64,000 nt of DNA, taken from NCBI GenBank assembly GCA_945829235.1, contig CALZUA010000007.1, forward strand, positions 62,001 through 126,000. The letters run 5' to 3'. The position numbers and the translations under genes were made by a program. Shown piece by piece: positions 42,877 to 52,545 of the stretch (positions are counted from its first letter, which is position 1; each line of letters begins with the position of its first letter). Source of the stretch: an uncultured Clostridia bacterium. GTDB taxonomy: Bacteria; Bacillota; Clostridia; Oscillospirales; Ruminococcaceae. Below the pieces are notes generated by a model, which saw only the letters and a program-made list of their open reading frames with translations, did not search any database and had not been told where the DNA came from.

Positions 42877-43825
42877 CGCAAAAGCCGCCGCTGAATTTCT
42901 CAGGGAAAACAACGATTATCTGATTTTAATGCACGCTTCTCCCGATGGAGATACGCTGGGTAGCGGCTCGGCGTTGTGCATTGCCTTGCAACGGCTCGGA
43001 AAGCGGGCTAAGGCGGTTTGTCCCGAGGAAATTCCGCACAGGTTTGATTACCTGTTCAAAGCGGTTGAGCAAATGGATTTTGAGCACAAAAACGTTGTCT
43101 GCGTTGACATTGCGGACACAAAGTTGCTTGCTGAGATGAAAAAAGACGGCGATACAGCTGAGCTTGCTATCGACCACCACTCTTCTCACAAAAATTACGC
43201 GAAACGGGATTTTGTTGAGCCCGAAAGCGCGGCTTGCTGCGAGTTGATTTATGCGGTGATAAAGGAGCTGGGCGTGCCGATTGACAGTGATATCGCGAGT
43301 TGTCTTTACACGGGAGTTGCCACGGACACGGGTTGCTTCAAGTTCTCGAATGTCACGCCGAGAACCCACGAAATCGCCGCCGAAATGATAGCAAACGGCG
43401 CGGATTTCAGCGCGATAAACTACGCGATGTTTGTTGTGAAAACGCAAGGTCGGATTAAGCTGGAGCAGGAAACGCTGAAAAATATGCAGTTTTTCGCGGA
43501 CGGAAAAGTCGCGGTTATCACGGCACCTTTGTCGCTTATCAACAGCATTCCCGATATTGACACCGATGACATCGGCGCACTTGCCAACATTCCGAGAGAA
43601 ATCGCGGGAGTTGAAATCGGGATTTGCGTTAAGGAGAAGAAGGCTGGCGTGTTCAAAGCGTCGCTTCGCACAAGCGATAATATTGACGCAGCGGAAATTG
43701 CACACCACTTCGGCGGCGGCGGTCACGCGAGAGCGGCGGGTTGCTCGTTTAACGGGACAACGATGGAAAAAGCCGTTGAAAGCATCGTAAAAGCGAGTGT
43801 TGAAGCGGTTGAGAAGCTCGTATGA
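42866..43825 (+). CDS. nrnA: Bifunctional oligoribonuclease/PAP phosphatase NrnA-like (DHH family)
   Basis: The 319-residue DHH/DHHA1 phosphoesterase is expected to degrade short oligoribonucleotides and possibly pAp. Motifs: HASPDGDTLGSG, VDIADT, the signature AIDHHSSHKN, ATDTGCFKFSN, and the C-terminal DHHA1 loop GGGGHARAAG. The ATG at 42866 lies in the rbfA 3' end; the longer frame to 42788 is only an rbfA overlap. Its stop overlaps truB (ATGA). rbfA-nrnA-truB-ribF is a standard order. Confidence 0.93.
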   Translation: MRIDAKAAAEFLRENNDYLILMHASPDGDTLGSGSALCIALQRLGKRAKAVCPEEIPHRFDYLFKAVEQMDFEHKNVVCVDIADTKLLAEMKKDGDTAELAIDHHSSHKNYAKRDFVEPESAACCELIYAVIKELGVPIDSDIASCLYTGVATDTGCFKFSNVTPRTHEIAAEMIANGADFSAINYAMFVVKTQGRIKLEQETLKNMQFFADGKVAVITAPLSLINSIPDIDTDDIGALANIPREIAGVEIGICVKEKKAGVFKASLRTSDNIDAAEIAHHFGGGGHARAAGCSFNGTTMEKAVESIVKASVEAVEKLV

Positions 43826-44700
43826 ACGGAATAATTTTAATCAACAAGCCGCAGAATTTCACGTCATTTGACGTTGTAGCGGTTGTGCGGAAAAAATTAG
43901 GCACGAAAAAGGTCGGTCACGGCGGCACGCTTGACCCGATGGCAACGGGCGTGCTTCCCGTGTTCATCGGTTGCGCGACAAAAGCCGTGGATTTGCTCCC
44001 CGACAGCGGAAAAAGCTATCGCGCGGGTTTTCGGCTCGGTTTAACATCGGATACGCTTGATATCTGGGGCGAGTTGTCCGAGGAAATTCCTTTTGATATC
44101 GAGAAACCGGCTCTGGAAGCTGTTCTGGAGCGGTTTCGCGGAGAAATTGAGCAGATTCCGCCGATGTATTCTGCATTAAAGGTTGGCGGGAGAAAGCTCT
44201 GCGATTTAGCGCGGCAGGGAATTGAGGTTGAGCGGAAAGCGCGGAAAATCACGATAAGCCGGCTTGACTTGCTCTCTTTTGACGGCAAAAACGGCGTAAT
44301 CGAGGTTGACTGCTCGACCGGCACTTACATTCGCACGCTTGTTGACGACATCGGAAAATTGCTCGGCACGGGCGCGGTTATGACTTCTCTTTGCCGAACG
44401 AGAGCCTGCGGGTTTGAGCTTTCGGAGTGCGTTTCGATTGAGGAATTGCGCGAGAAGCCGCTTGACGAGCTGAAACTGCTTTCGGTGGAGAGCGTTTTTC
44501 GCGATTTACCCGCGGCAACGCTTGACGAGGTGCAGACGAGAATGTACCTGAACGGAGTGCGGCTTGACGCGGACAGGCTTGCCGAAAAACCGCCGATTGA
44601 CGAGCTTGTCAGAGTTTACGGAAACGGCGAGTTTCTCGGTGTGGCGAAAGTGAACGAGGAGCGCGAGCTGGTTTCCGTGAAGCGTTTTGTAAACGAATAA
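43822..44700 (+). CDS. truB: tRNA pseudouridine-55 synthase
   Basis: TruB makes pseudouridine 55 in the T-loop of tRNAs. The 292 residues contain the catalytic motif HGGTLDPMATGVLPV with the nucleophile Asp38, KSYRAGFRLGLTSDTLD, and TGTYIRTLVDDIG. The ATG overlaps the nrnA stop. A short C-terminal PUA-like domain follows. Confidence 0.96.
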   Translation: MNGIILINKPQNFTSFDVVAVVRKKLGTKKVGHGGTLDPMATGVLPVFIGCATKAVDLLPDSGKSYRAGFRLGLTSDTLDIWGELSEEIPFDIEKPALEAVLERFRGEIEQIPPMYSALKVGGRKLCDLARQGIEVERKARKITISRLDLLSFDGKNGVIEVDCSTGTYIRTLVDDIGKLLGTGAVMTSLCRTRACGFELSECVSIEELREKPLDELKLLSVESVFRDLPAATLDEVQTRMYLNGVRLDADRLAEKPPIDELVRVYGNGEFLGVAKVNEERELVSVKRFVNE

Positions 44701-44716
44701 TTATAGGTGAACGATT

Positions 44717-45595
44717 TTGATTGATATAACATACGGCGCGCCGCCGAGCGAAAAAACGGCGGTTGCGCTGGGATATTTCGACGGGCTTCATTCGGGGCAC
44801 GTTTTCGTGATAAGCTGTGCGCTGAACGAGCGTTTTGCGCCCGCGGTTTTCACGTTCAACTGCGATACAACGCTCCCGAAATTCCAAAGTCCCGAGGACA
44901 TAATCTCCTTCGAGAACAAATGCGAGTTGCTCGATAAAATGGGCGTGAAGTATCTCTACGCGCCTGATTTTGCCGAGGTTTGCGGGCTGTCCGACGAGGA
45001 TTTTGTGAAAGAGGTTCTCGTAAAGCGGCTGAACGCGGCGTTTGCGTGTTGCGGGAGAAACTTCCGTTTCGGGAAGAACGCCTGCGGTACACCCGAGCGG
45101 CTTGCTGAAATCGGCGAGAAATACGGGATAACCGTGAAGATTGCCGATGACGTTTGTCTTGACGGGGAGCTTATCAGCTCAACGCATATCCGCGAGCTGA
45201 TACGAAAAGGTGAAATCGAGGCGGCGAACAGGCTTCTGGGCTACGAGCTGATGTTCAATCTGCCCGTGGTTCACGGAAACGAGCTTGGCAGGACGATTGA
45301 TTTCCCGACAATAAATCAGGTTATCCCCGAAACCAACATAATCCCGCGTTTCGGCGCTTACAAGAGCTACGTTCAGGTTCACGGGAAAAATTACCGCGGG
45401 ATAACAAACATCGGCGTTCGTCCAACTGTTGCCGACAACAAAAAAGTGGTTATGGAAACGCATATTGTTGGTTTTCACGGCGATTTGTACGGAGAAAAAA
45501 TTGCGGTTTCGCTTGTGAAATTTCTCCGCGAGGAACGAAAATTCGCTGATTTGAACGAGCTGAAAAAACAGCTTAAAGAAGATTTGAAGAAATGA
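44717..45595 (+). CDS. ribF: Bifunctional riboflavin kinase/FAD synthetase
   Basis: RibF makes FMN and FAD from riboflavin. The 292 residues have the N-terminal nucleotidyltransferase domain with GYFDGLHSGH and ELISSTHIRELI, and the C-terminal kinase domain with GRTIDFPTIN (family GRxxGxPTAN, so one Gly is Asp here), GITNIGVRPTV and METHIVGFHGDLYGE. It begins with TTG at 44717, 6 bases after AGGTGA. Its stop overlaps the gltX ATG. Confidence 0.94.
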   Translation: MIDITYGAPPSEKTAVALGYFDGLHSGHVFVISCALNERFAPAVFTFNCDTTLPKFQSPEDIISFENKCELLDKMGVKYLYAPDFAEVCGLSDEDFVKEVLVKRLNAAFACCGRNFRFGKNACGTPERLAEIGEKYGITVKIADDVCLDGELISSTHIRELIRKGEIEAANRLLGYELMFNLPVVHGNELGRTIDFPTINQVIPETNIIPRFGAYKSYVQVHGKNYRGITNIGVRPTVADNKKVVMETHIVGFHGDLYGEKIAVSLVKFLREERKFADLNELKKQLKEDLKK

Positions 45596-47061
45596 GTGTG
45601 ATTGAAATGAACGAGGTTAGAACGCGTTTTGCGCCGAGTCCTACGGGCTATATGCACATAGGAAACCTTAGAACGGCGCTTTATACCTATCTTCTTGCGA
45701 AGAAGAACGGCGGCAAGTTTATTTTGAGAATTGAGGACACGGACCGTGAGCGCTATGTAGAAGGCGCGGTTGATGTTATCTATAAAACTCTGCGCGACTG
45801 CGGACTTAACTGGGACGAAGGTCCCGATGTCGGCGGCAATTTTGGTCCTTACATTCAGAGCGAGCGTATGGGAATGTACAAGGACTACGCCGAGGAGCTG
45901 GTTAAAAAGGGCAAGGCTTACTACTGCTTCTGCACGAAGGAGCGTCTTGAGCAGGTTTCCGAGGCGCAAAAAGCGGCGGGAAGCTCGGCTTTGATGTACG
46001 ACAGACACTGCCGCAATCTCTCTCAGGAAGAAATCGACAAAAATCTTGCCGAGGGCAAGCCTTACGTTATCAGACAGGCTATTCCGCTTGAGGGCGCGAC
46101 ATCGTTCCACGATGAAATTTACGGCGACATTACCGTTGAAAACTCAATTCTCGACGACCAGGTTCTGCTGAAAACCGACGGAATGCCGACGTATAATTTT
46201 GCGAATGTTGTCGATGACCATACGATGAAAATTACGCACGTTGTCCGCGGAAACGAATATCTTTCCTCGGCACCTAAATATAATCTCTTGTACGAGGCTT
46301 TTGGCTGGGAGCCGCCGATGTATATTCATGTCGAGCACATTATGAAGGACGCTCAGCACAAGCTCGCGAAGCGTGACGGCGACGCGTCTTTCCAAGACTT
46401 GATGGAAAAGGGCTATTTGAGCGAGGCGGTGTTGAATTATATTTTGCTTCTCGGTTGGGCACCGAAGGGCGAAAACGAGATTTTCTCGCTTGACGAGATG
46501 ATTAAGGAGTTCGATATCAGCGGAATTTCCAAATCTCCCGCAATTTTCGACCCGCTGAAACTGAAGGCGATAAACGCGCATTATATCAGGGAAATGCCGC
46601 TTGAAAAGTTTGTAAGCTACGCAGAGCCTTACATCAGACAAGCCTGCAAGCGTGATATCGATATAAATCTGCTTTGTGCGGGACTTCAGCCGCGCTGCGA
46701 GGTGTTCACGGACATTGCGCCGCAGATTGATTTCATCGATGAAACGCTTGATTACCCGCTTGAAATGTACGTTTCAAAGAAGAGCAAAACCACGCTTGAA
46801 ACCTCGCTTGATTGTTTGAACAAAATCCTGCCGGTTCTCGAAGAAATCGAGGATTTCACAAAGGAAAACGTTCACGATAAGCTGATGGCGCTTGTAGAAC
46901 AGCTTGGCGTGAAGAACGGATTTTTGCTGTTCCCGCTGAGAATTGCCCTGAGCGGAAAGCAGGTTACGCCGTGCGGCGGCGTGGAGCTTTGCGCGATTTT
47001 GGGCAAGGACGAGTCGCTTGCAAGAATAAAGAAAGCAATCGAGCGGCTTTCGGCACAATAA
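45592..47061 (+). CDS. gltX: Glutamyl-tRNA synthetase
   Basis: This class I synthetase charges tRNA-Glu, and in many Clostridia also tRNA-Gln for later amidation. The 489 residues include RFAPSPTGYMHIGNLRTALY with the HIGH motif, RIEDTDRERYVEGA, the KMSKS equivalent KLAKRDG, and the anticodon-binding C-terminus. The ATG at 45592 overlaps ribF; another ATG at 45607 (MNEVRTRF) would be equally consistent with the family. Whether it is discriminating could not be judged. Confidence 0.96.
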   Translation: MSVIEMNEVRTRFAPSPTGYMHIGNLRTALYTYLLAKKNGGKFILRIEDTDRERYVEGAVDVIYKTLRDCGLNWDEGPDVGGNFGPYIQSERMGMYKDYAEELVKKGKAYYCFCTKERLEQVSEAQKAAGSSALMYDRHCRNLSQEEIDKNLAEGKPYVIRQAIPLEGATSFHDEIYGDITVENSILDDQVLLKTDGMPTYNFANVVDDHTMKITHVVRGNEYLSSAPKYNLLYEAFGWEPPMYIHVEHIMKDAQHKLAKRDGDASFQDLMEKGYLSEAVLNYILLLGWAPKGENEIFSLDEMIKEFDISGISKSPAIFDPLKLKAINAHYIREMPLEKFVSYAEPYIRQACKRDIDINLLCAGLQPRCEVFTDIAPQIDFIDETLDYPLEMYVSKKSKTTLETSLDCLNKILPVLEEIEDFTKENVHDKLMALVEQLGVKNGFLLFPLRIALSGKQVTPCGGVELCAILGKDESLARIKKAIERLSAQ

Positions 47062-47165
47062 TTTCAGACGCATTTCACGGGGCTGTCACTTTTCCGTTGT
47101 AAAATAATAGGGTATCAAGCTTTGTGCAATTTAACAGGAAAATCGGCGGTTCGGAGGGTGAACAA

Positions 47166-48119
47166 ATGATTGAGGTACAAAATCTGTCGAAGAATTACGG
47201 CTCTCGGGCGGCTTTAAAGGGAATCAGCTTTTCGGTTGCCGATGGGGAAATTCTTGGTTTTCTCGGTCCAAACGGCGCGGGAAAATCTACAACAATGAAC
47301 ATTCTCACGGGCTGTATAACGCAGACAGGCGGCAAAGCGCTGATAAACGGCGTGAACATTCTCGAAAACCCGATGGCGGCGAAAAAGAACATCGGTTATC
47401 TTCCCGAAATTCCTCCGCTTTACCCCGATATGACCGTGGACGAGTATCTTAATTTCGTATACGGGCTGAAAAAGTGCAAGTTCCCGAAAAACTCTCATCT
47501 CAAGGAAATCCGCACGCTTACGGGCATCGAGGACGTGCGAAAGCGCGTTATCCGCAACCTCTCAAAAGGCTACAAGCAACGTGTGGGAATAGCTCAGGCG
47601 CTTGTGGGAAACCCGCAGACGCTTGTGCTTGATGAACCGACTGTTGGACTTGACCCGAAGCAGATTATCGAGATACGCTCGCTTGTGAAAAAGCTCGGCA
47701 AAAACCACACGGTGATTTTGTCATCGCACATTTTGTCCGAGGTACAGGCGGTCTGCGACAAAATCGCGGTTATCGACAAGGGAAAACTGGTTGCGTTCGA
47801 CACCGCGGAAAACCTCTCGCGAAAGCTCACGGGTGACCGAAAACTCACGGTTCACATCGAGGGTGAACGCAAAGTGGTTGAGAAAATCCTGATAACCGTT
47901 TCGGGACTTGACGCGTTTCACGTTGGGAGAACGGTTGAGGGAAAGGTCACGGAGTACCAGCTTGAGGTGAAGGAAAACTGCGATATACGCAGGGAGTTGT
48001 TCAACAAAATGGCGAAAAACGATTGCCCGATTTTGCTGATGAAGGGCAGCGAGCTTACCTTGGAGGAAATCTTCCTGAAGCTCACCACAGGCGATTTTTA
48101 CGGAGGAAAAGAAGAATGA
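47166..48119 (+). CDS. ABC transporter ATPase, Gld-like
   Basis: The 317-residue ABC-2-type ATPase has Walker A GPNGAGKST, the signature LSKGYKQRVG, Walker B LVLDEP, and a C-terminal extension typical of drug/lipid or Gld exporters. The ATG at 47166 has GGAGG 8 bases upstream; the in-frame ATG at 47124 has none. With the permease and the large GldG-like protein that follow, it forms an uncharacterised ABC system like the GldA-GldFG set. Substrate unknown. Confidence 0.9.
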   Translation: MIEVQNLSKNYGSRAALKGISFSVADGEILGFLGPNGAGKSTTMNILTGCITQTGGKALINGVNILENPMAAKKNIGYLPEIPPLYPDMTVDEYLNFVYGLKKCKFPKNSHLKEIRTLTGIEDVRKRVIRNLSKGYKQRVGIAQALVGNPQTLVLDEPTVGLDPKQIIEIRSLVKKLGKNHTVILSSHILSEVQAVCDKIAVIDKGKLVAFDTAENLSRKLTGDRKLTVHIEGERKVVEKILITVSGLDAFHVGRTVEGKVTEYQLEVKENCDIRRELFNKMAKNDCPILLMKGSELTLEEIFLKLTTGDFYGGKEE

Positions 48120-48835
48120 CGGCGATTATCAAAAGAGAAATTTCTTCTTATTTCACCTCACCGCTGGGATATGTGTTTTTGGCAGTATTTTACAGCTTTT
48201 CGGGACTTTTTTTGTGGATGAACTGCCTGTCGTCGGGACGCGCGGATATGGCGGGAGTTTTCCTGATGATGTTCTTCGTGATTTTGGTGATAATACCGGT
48301 GCTGACAATGCGAACGTTCGCCGAGGAGCGCCGACAGAACACGGACAGACTTGCGTTAAGCAGTCCGGTGAGCCTTTTCGGGATAGTTTTCGGCAAATTT
48401 ATCGCGGCATTTTTCGTGTATTTCTGCGCGGCGCTTGTGATGCTGATTTACGCGATATTTCTTGCAGTCGCGACCGGAAACAGCGGCTCGGAGTTTAACT
48501 GGCCGGCGTTTTGGGGAAATTTCGCGGCGATGCTCCTGCTTGGAGCGGTTTTCACGGCGATTGACATTTTCATCTCAAGCCTTACGGACAACCAGATGAT
48601 AGCGGCGCTTGGTTCAATCGGCGCGAATATTGTTGTGTGTTCGTTTGATATTGTATCGGGTTACGTTTCCGACGAAAATTTCAAAAAGGTGATTGATTTT
48701 CTGTCGGTTTTCGGGAAATACTCCGAGTTCACTCAAGGGATTTTCAGTCTTGCTTCGGTGGTTTTCTTCCTGAGCCTTACGGGTATGTTTATTTTTTTGG
48801 CAACGCGCGTTCTTGAGCGCCGCCGCAGAGCGTAA
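48116..48835 (+). CDS. ABC-2 type permease, GldF-like
   Basis: The 239-residue membrane protein has six predicted helices, starting MTAIIKREISSYFTSPLGYVF, with LTMRTFAEERRQNTDRLAL, a loop typical of GldF/ABC-2 permeases. The ATG overlaps the ATPase stop (ATGA). It pairs with the ATPase gene upstream and the GldG-like gene downstream. Confidence 0.86.
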   Translation: MTAIIKREISSYFTSPLGYVFLAVFYSFSGLFLWMNCLSSGRADMAGVFLMMFFVILVIIPVLTMRTFAEERRQNTDRLALSSPVSLFGIVFGKFIAAFFVYFCAALVMLIYAIFLAVATGNSGSEFNWPAFWGNFAAMLLLGAVFTAIDIFISSLTDNQMIAALGSIGANIVVCSFDIVSGYVSDENFKKVIDFLSVFGKYSEFTQGIFSLASVVFFLSLTGMFIFLATRVLERRRRA

Positions 48836-48848
48836 GGGGGGGAATTTT

Positions 48849-50588
48849 GTGAGCAAGAAAAATTCTCGTAAAATCAATCGCGATGCGGTTGAAGAAGAAA
48901 AGAAAAACGCTTCGGAAACGCTTGACGAGGTGGCGGAAGCGGTTTCGGAAACAGCTGAACAGGCTGTTGATGAAAGCGAAAAAGTCCCCGAAAGAGCGGT
49001 TAATGATACTCCCGATAAACCGGAGGAGGTCAACGAAATATCCGAGAAATCGGAAGCGGTTACCGAAATTCCCGAGAAATCGGAAGCAGTAAAAGAAGCA
49101 CCAGAAAAGGTGAAATCGGAAATCGACACTCCCGATACAAAAGAAATCAAAAAGCACCGAGCTTTGTCCGCTGTTTTCACGGCGGCGGTTTTGGTGGGAA
49201 TAATCCTGCTGAATGTGGTTGTGGGAATGGTTTCGGATAGGCTTGGTGCAGAGGCAGACCTCACGGCAACTGGACTTTTCACGCTTGACGCGAAAACCGA
49301 GGATTACCTCGAAAACACGCTTTCGTGCGATATTTCGATAACTGTTTTGAGCCCCGAGCAAACCTTTTCCGAGCAGGGGACTTATTATAAACAGGTGAGC
49401 GAAATTCTCCAAAAAATGGCGAAAAAGAGCGCTCACATAAGTCTTGACTTCATTGATTTGACAAAAAATCCTACGTTCGCCTCAAAGTACTCGGGCGTGA
49501 GCCTGAGCACAAATAATATTGTTGTCGAGAACGCGCAAAACGGCAGATACAAGGTTCTCACGCAGACCGATTATTTCGGCTTGGACAACGAAATGGCGGC
49601 GTATTATTACTACTATTACGGCTATATCATGGGCTCATCGATTGAGCAAGCGGCGCTTTCGGCAATGCTTTATGTTTCCGATGAAAACCCCGTGAAAATT
49701 GCCTTTCTCGAGGGCTTCAACGAGAGCGACAGCACAACTCTGAAAACGTTTCTCTCGAAAAACGGCTATGAGGTTGAAGCGGTAAATCTCGCGAAAACTC
49801 TTGAAATTGACGTGAGCTTTGATTTCGCAGTAATTTACGCGCCGCTCACCGATTATGACGAAAGCTCTCTGAAAAAGTTGGACAAATTCCTCGACAACGG
49901 CGGCAAGTACGGCAAAAACGTGTACTATTTCGCGTCAACCTCACAGCCGAAAACCCCGAATATTGATGCGTTTTTGAGCGATTGGGGACTGAAGGTTGGG
50001 TTCTCGGTTATCGGTCAAAGCAACGCCGAGCACCGCATTATCATCAACGGTCAGCAAACGGCTTATGCTCATTTGCAACAGCTTGTCGAGTCGAATTACA
50101 CGGGCGATTACGAGGGCTATACAATGGGTGCGGATTTGCGTCCCGTGTACGCGCTGGAGCGGTCGCAGAACACGCTTGAGGTGCTGATGAAAACCTACTC
50201 GAACGCGTTCCTGTTCCCGCTTGACGCAGACAAAGATTTTGATTTCAGCACCGCCGAAACGGGCGTTTTCAATGATATAATAATGTCCACGAAAACCGCT
50301 TCCGACGGCACCGCTAGCAGGGTTTGCGCAATAGGCTCGGACCAGCTTTCGGGTAGCTATTTCTTCGCCTACGGAAACGCGAACAACTCCGATTTCTTCC
50401 TCGACCTTTTCGACAGCGTTTCCGGCAAGGAAAAGGGCATCACAATCAGTCCGAAAGCTGTTTCGGATATCCGATTTGAGATGACGGAATCAACCGCGAA
50501 CGTGCTTGTGATAATACTTTGCGCGGTTATACCGACAGCGGTTGTTGTGCTGGGAATTGTGGTTTGGGTTCGCAGGAGGCGCAGATAA
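48849..50588 (+). CDS. GldG-like ABC auxiliary protein
   Basis: The 579-residue protein has an N-terminal cytoplasmic region of about 105 residues rich in Glu/Lys/Ala/Ser, including near-repeats (EKSEAVTEIP, EKSEAVKEAP). A membrane helix follows (about 110-135). A large extracytoplasmic domain resembles the ABC_transp_aux/GldG family (LTATGLFTLDAKTEDYL, ISITVLSPEQTF, VKIAFLEGFNES), and a C-terminal helix precedes an Arg-rich end. The start is GTG at 48849 after a GGGGGGG site. Role beyond the ABC system unknown. Confidence 0.8.
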   Translation: MSKKNSRKINRDAVEEEKKNASETLDEVAEAVSETAEQAVDESEKVPERAVNDTPDKPEEVNEISEKSEAVTEIPEKSEAVKEAPEKVKSEIDTPDTKEIKKHRALSAVFTAAVLVGIILLNVVVGMVSDRLGAEADLTATGLFTLDAKTEDYLENTLSCDISITVLSPEQTFSEQGTYYKQVSEILQKMAKKSAHISLDFIDLTKNPTFASKYSGVSLSTNNIVVENAQNGRYKVLTQTDYFGLDNEMAAYYYYYYGYIMGSSIEQAALSAMLYVSDENPVKIAFLEGFNESDSTTLKTFLSKNGYEVEAVNLAKTLEIDVSFDFAVIYAPLTDYDESSLKKLDKFLDNGGKYGKNVYYFASTSQPKTPNIDAFLSDWGLKVGFSVIGQSNAEHRIIINGQQTAYAHLQQLVESNYTGDYEGYTMGADLRPVYALERSQNTLEVLMKTYSNAFLFPLDADKDFDFSTAETGVFNDIIMSTKTASDGTASRVCAIGSDQLSGSYFFAYGNANNSDFFLDLFDSVSGKEKGITISPKAVSDIRFEMTESTANVLVIILCAVIPTAVVVLGIVVWVRRRRR

Positions 50589-52105
50589 TGAGCAAAACCG
50601 CGAGAAATGCGCTGATAGCGGGAGCGGCTTGCGTGGTGCTGGCAATTGCGGCGGTAATTCTGCTTCTCACCGCGCCGAAAAAGGAGTGCGAAAGCTCCTC
50701 GGAAACGCCGGTTTCGCAGTCGCAGGAGGTGCAGATTACAAGCAAATCCGCGGACAATGTTCTCGCGATTACGGTACAAAACGAGCACGGCAGTTTCACG
50801 TTCAACCGAAAAACGCGCGGCTCAACGAGCGATGACGGAACGGTTTCCGCGTCATATTACTGGACGAGCGACGAGCTTCTCGGCGTTGGACAAAGCGACA
50901 GCACGGTTCGGAGCTTTATAAGCGGGTTTGCCTCGCTGACAGCGAAAAGCGTTGTCGAGGAGAACGCCGAGGATTTGGAGAAATACGGCTTGAAATCGCC
51001 GCGGGCAACGGTTTCGGTGAGCTTCGATGACGGCACGAAAACCGAGCTGTTCTTCGGCATCGAAAACCCCGCGAACACGTCAACCGTGTACTTCCGCGAG
51101 GGCGACAGGGTAATGCTGACGTACACGAACGGCGTTTCGGGCGCGTTCAAGGATATCAAGGATTACGCGAACCTGCTGATAACAAAGGCGCTCGGCGATG
51201 ACGAGCAGGTTGATTATATCACAATAACGCGCAAGGACTTGGAAGAGCCTGTCGAAATCCGCTATATGTCGGAGCTTGCGGCGGCGCGTGATGATGAAAA
51301 TTACGTTGTGTCAACGCTGAACACGCACCGCTTCACCGCACCTTATAACGCTGAAATAAACGTATCGAAGGGCGGAACGCTCGTCGGCGGTGTCTGCGGC
51401 TTGACGATGAAGGAGTGCGCGTATCTTGAGGCAAACGCGGAAAATCTCGCGAGTTGTGGTCTTGACGAACCGTTTTGTACGGTGAAATTCAGCTACGGCG
51501 GCGAAGAACGCACGCTTTTGCTCGGCGACAAGGCAAAGCAAGTCGTATCGGAAAGCAGTTCGGACGCCCCGCAGTTGTACGAGGTAACAGGCTATTATGC
51601 AACGCTTGTCGGTGTGCCGGGAATTTTCGTGATATCAACGCAGGCGGCACCGTGGTACGATTTCAACCCCGCCGATTACATCTCGGCAAGACCGCTTTCA
51701 CCGTATATCTACGGTTGCGAGAGCGTTGAGATAAGCGCTTCGGGCAAGGCTTACACGTTTGAAATCAACGGCGAGAGCAAAACGATTTCGCTTGGTGAAA
51801 AGGCGATTGACGGTGATAATTTCCGCAAATTTTTCGAGCAACTTGTCGGTTCAATCGGCGAGGAGGTTTACACGGGAGAAGTTGTCGGAGAACCCGCAGT
51901 TGCCGTGAAATTCACCTACACCGATGATTACGCAAAGCTCTACGGTGCGAAAGAAAACACGCTCGGTTTTTACAGCGGCGAGCGGAAAAACACGGTCACG
52001 CTTGACGGGAAGCCGATTTTCAAGGTTCGTTCGATTTATACGGAACGGCTTCTCGAGAACGTCCAAAAGCTGTTAATCGGCGAGGACGTGAATATAATTT
52101 GGTAA
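50588..52105 (+). CDS. DUF4340 protein associated with a Gld-like ABC system
   Basis: The 505-residue protein has an N-terminal membrane helix (about 8-29) and a large extracytoplasmic domain with the DUF4340 style: LEKYGLKSPRATVSVSFDDG, ASCGLDEPFCTVKFSYGG, both forms of the repeated GLxxPxxxV unit. DUF4340 genes usually accompany GldG-like genes; here it overlaps the end of the previous gene by one base. Function unknown; the protein probably works with the transporter. Confidence 0.82.
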   Translation: MSKTARNALIAGAACVVLAIAAVILLLTAPKKECESSSETPVSQSQEVQITSKSADNVLAITVQNEHGSFTFNRKTRGSTSDDGTVSASYYWTSDELLGVGQSDSTVRSFISGFASLTAKSVVEENAEDLEKYGLKSPRATVSVSFDDGTKTELFFGIENPANTSTVYFREGDRVMLTYTNGVSGAFKDIKDYANLLITKALGDDEQVDYITITRKDLEEPVEIRYMSELAAARDDENYVVSTLNTHRFTAPYNAEINVSKGGTLVGGVCGLTMKECAYLEANAENLASCGLDEPFCTVKFSYGGEERTLLLGDKAKQVVSESSSDAPQLYEVTGYYATLVGVPGIFVISTQAAPWYDFNPADYISARPLSPYIYGCESVEISASGKAYTFEINGESKTISLGEKAIDGDNFRKFFEQLVGSIGEEVYTGEVVGEPAVAVKFTYTDDYAKLYGAKENTLGFYSGERKNTVTLDGKPIFKVRSIYTERLLENVQKLLIGEDVNIIW

Positions 52106-52135
52106 GTAAAATTTTTAATACAGGAGGAAAACAAA

Positions 52136-52414
52136 ATGGCAGAGAATAAGTTGATGTTTTACAGGGGATTTCCTTTAATCCGTAGCGGGAACACGATTTT
52201 TTACGGAAGCGGCGGCGATGATTTTGCGGCAAAGCTGACCATCAAGGACACGAAGAAAATCGCTGACCTTGACGTTCCCGATAAGATAATGGTACAGCTT
52301 GTTCCGACCAAGAACACCGCTGATGTGACCAAGGCAAAGAAGGGCAATTTCGTCGGATTTTACGAGGCACTTGATGCCGCGCATATCTGGCTCACCGAGG
52401 CGCTTTTCAGTTGA
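52136..52414 (+). CDS. Small conserved hypothetical protein, 92 aa
   Basis: A soluble 92-residue protein with FYRGFPLIRSGNTIFYGSGG, LTIKDTKKIADLDVPDKIMV and DAAHIWLTEAL. I remember similar short uncharacterised proteins with this motif order in other Ruminococcus-like genomes, but no named family. CAGGAGG lies 9 bases before the ATG. It follows DUF4340 after 30 bases and is followed by a terminator, so it is the last gene of that unit. No function can be given. Confidence 0.7.
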   Translation: MAENKLMFYRGFPLIRSGNTIFYGSGGDDFAAKLTIKDTKKIADLDVPDKIMVQLVPTKNTADVTKAKKGNFVGFYEALDAAHIWLTEALFS

Positions 52415-52430
52415 TTTGATGAATATTTTC

Positions 52431-52462
52431 AAAAAGCCGCGTTTTTACAATGCGGCTTTTTT
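52431..52462 (+). terminator. Terminator after the small hypothetical gene
   Basis: A 10-bp stem AAAAAGCCGC/GCGGCTTTTT with an 11-base loop ends in a run of six T. Confidence 0.88.
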
Positions 52463-52483
52463 CACTAAATTTTGGGTAAGTAC

Positions 52484-52512
52484 TTGATTTTTTTGTCTAT
52501 ATGTGGTATAAT
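52484..52512 (+). promoter_or_regulatory. Promoter of the topoisomerase unit
   Basis: TTGATT (52484-52489), 17 bases, TATAAT (52507-52512) with an extended TGG. It precedes the parE ATG by about 33 bases. Confidence 0.86.
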
Positions 52513-52545
52513 CATAATGTATTTGTATATGGGAGTGAACCAAAA

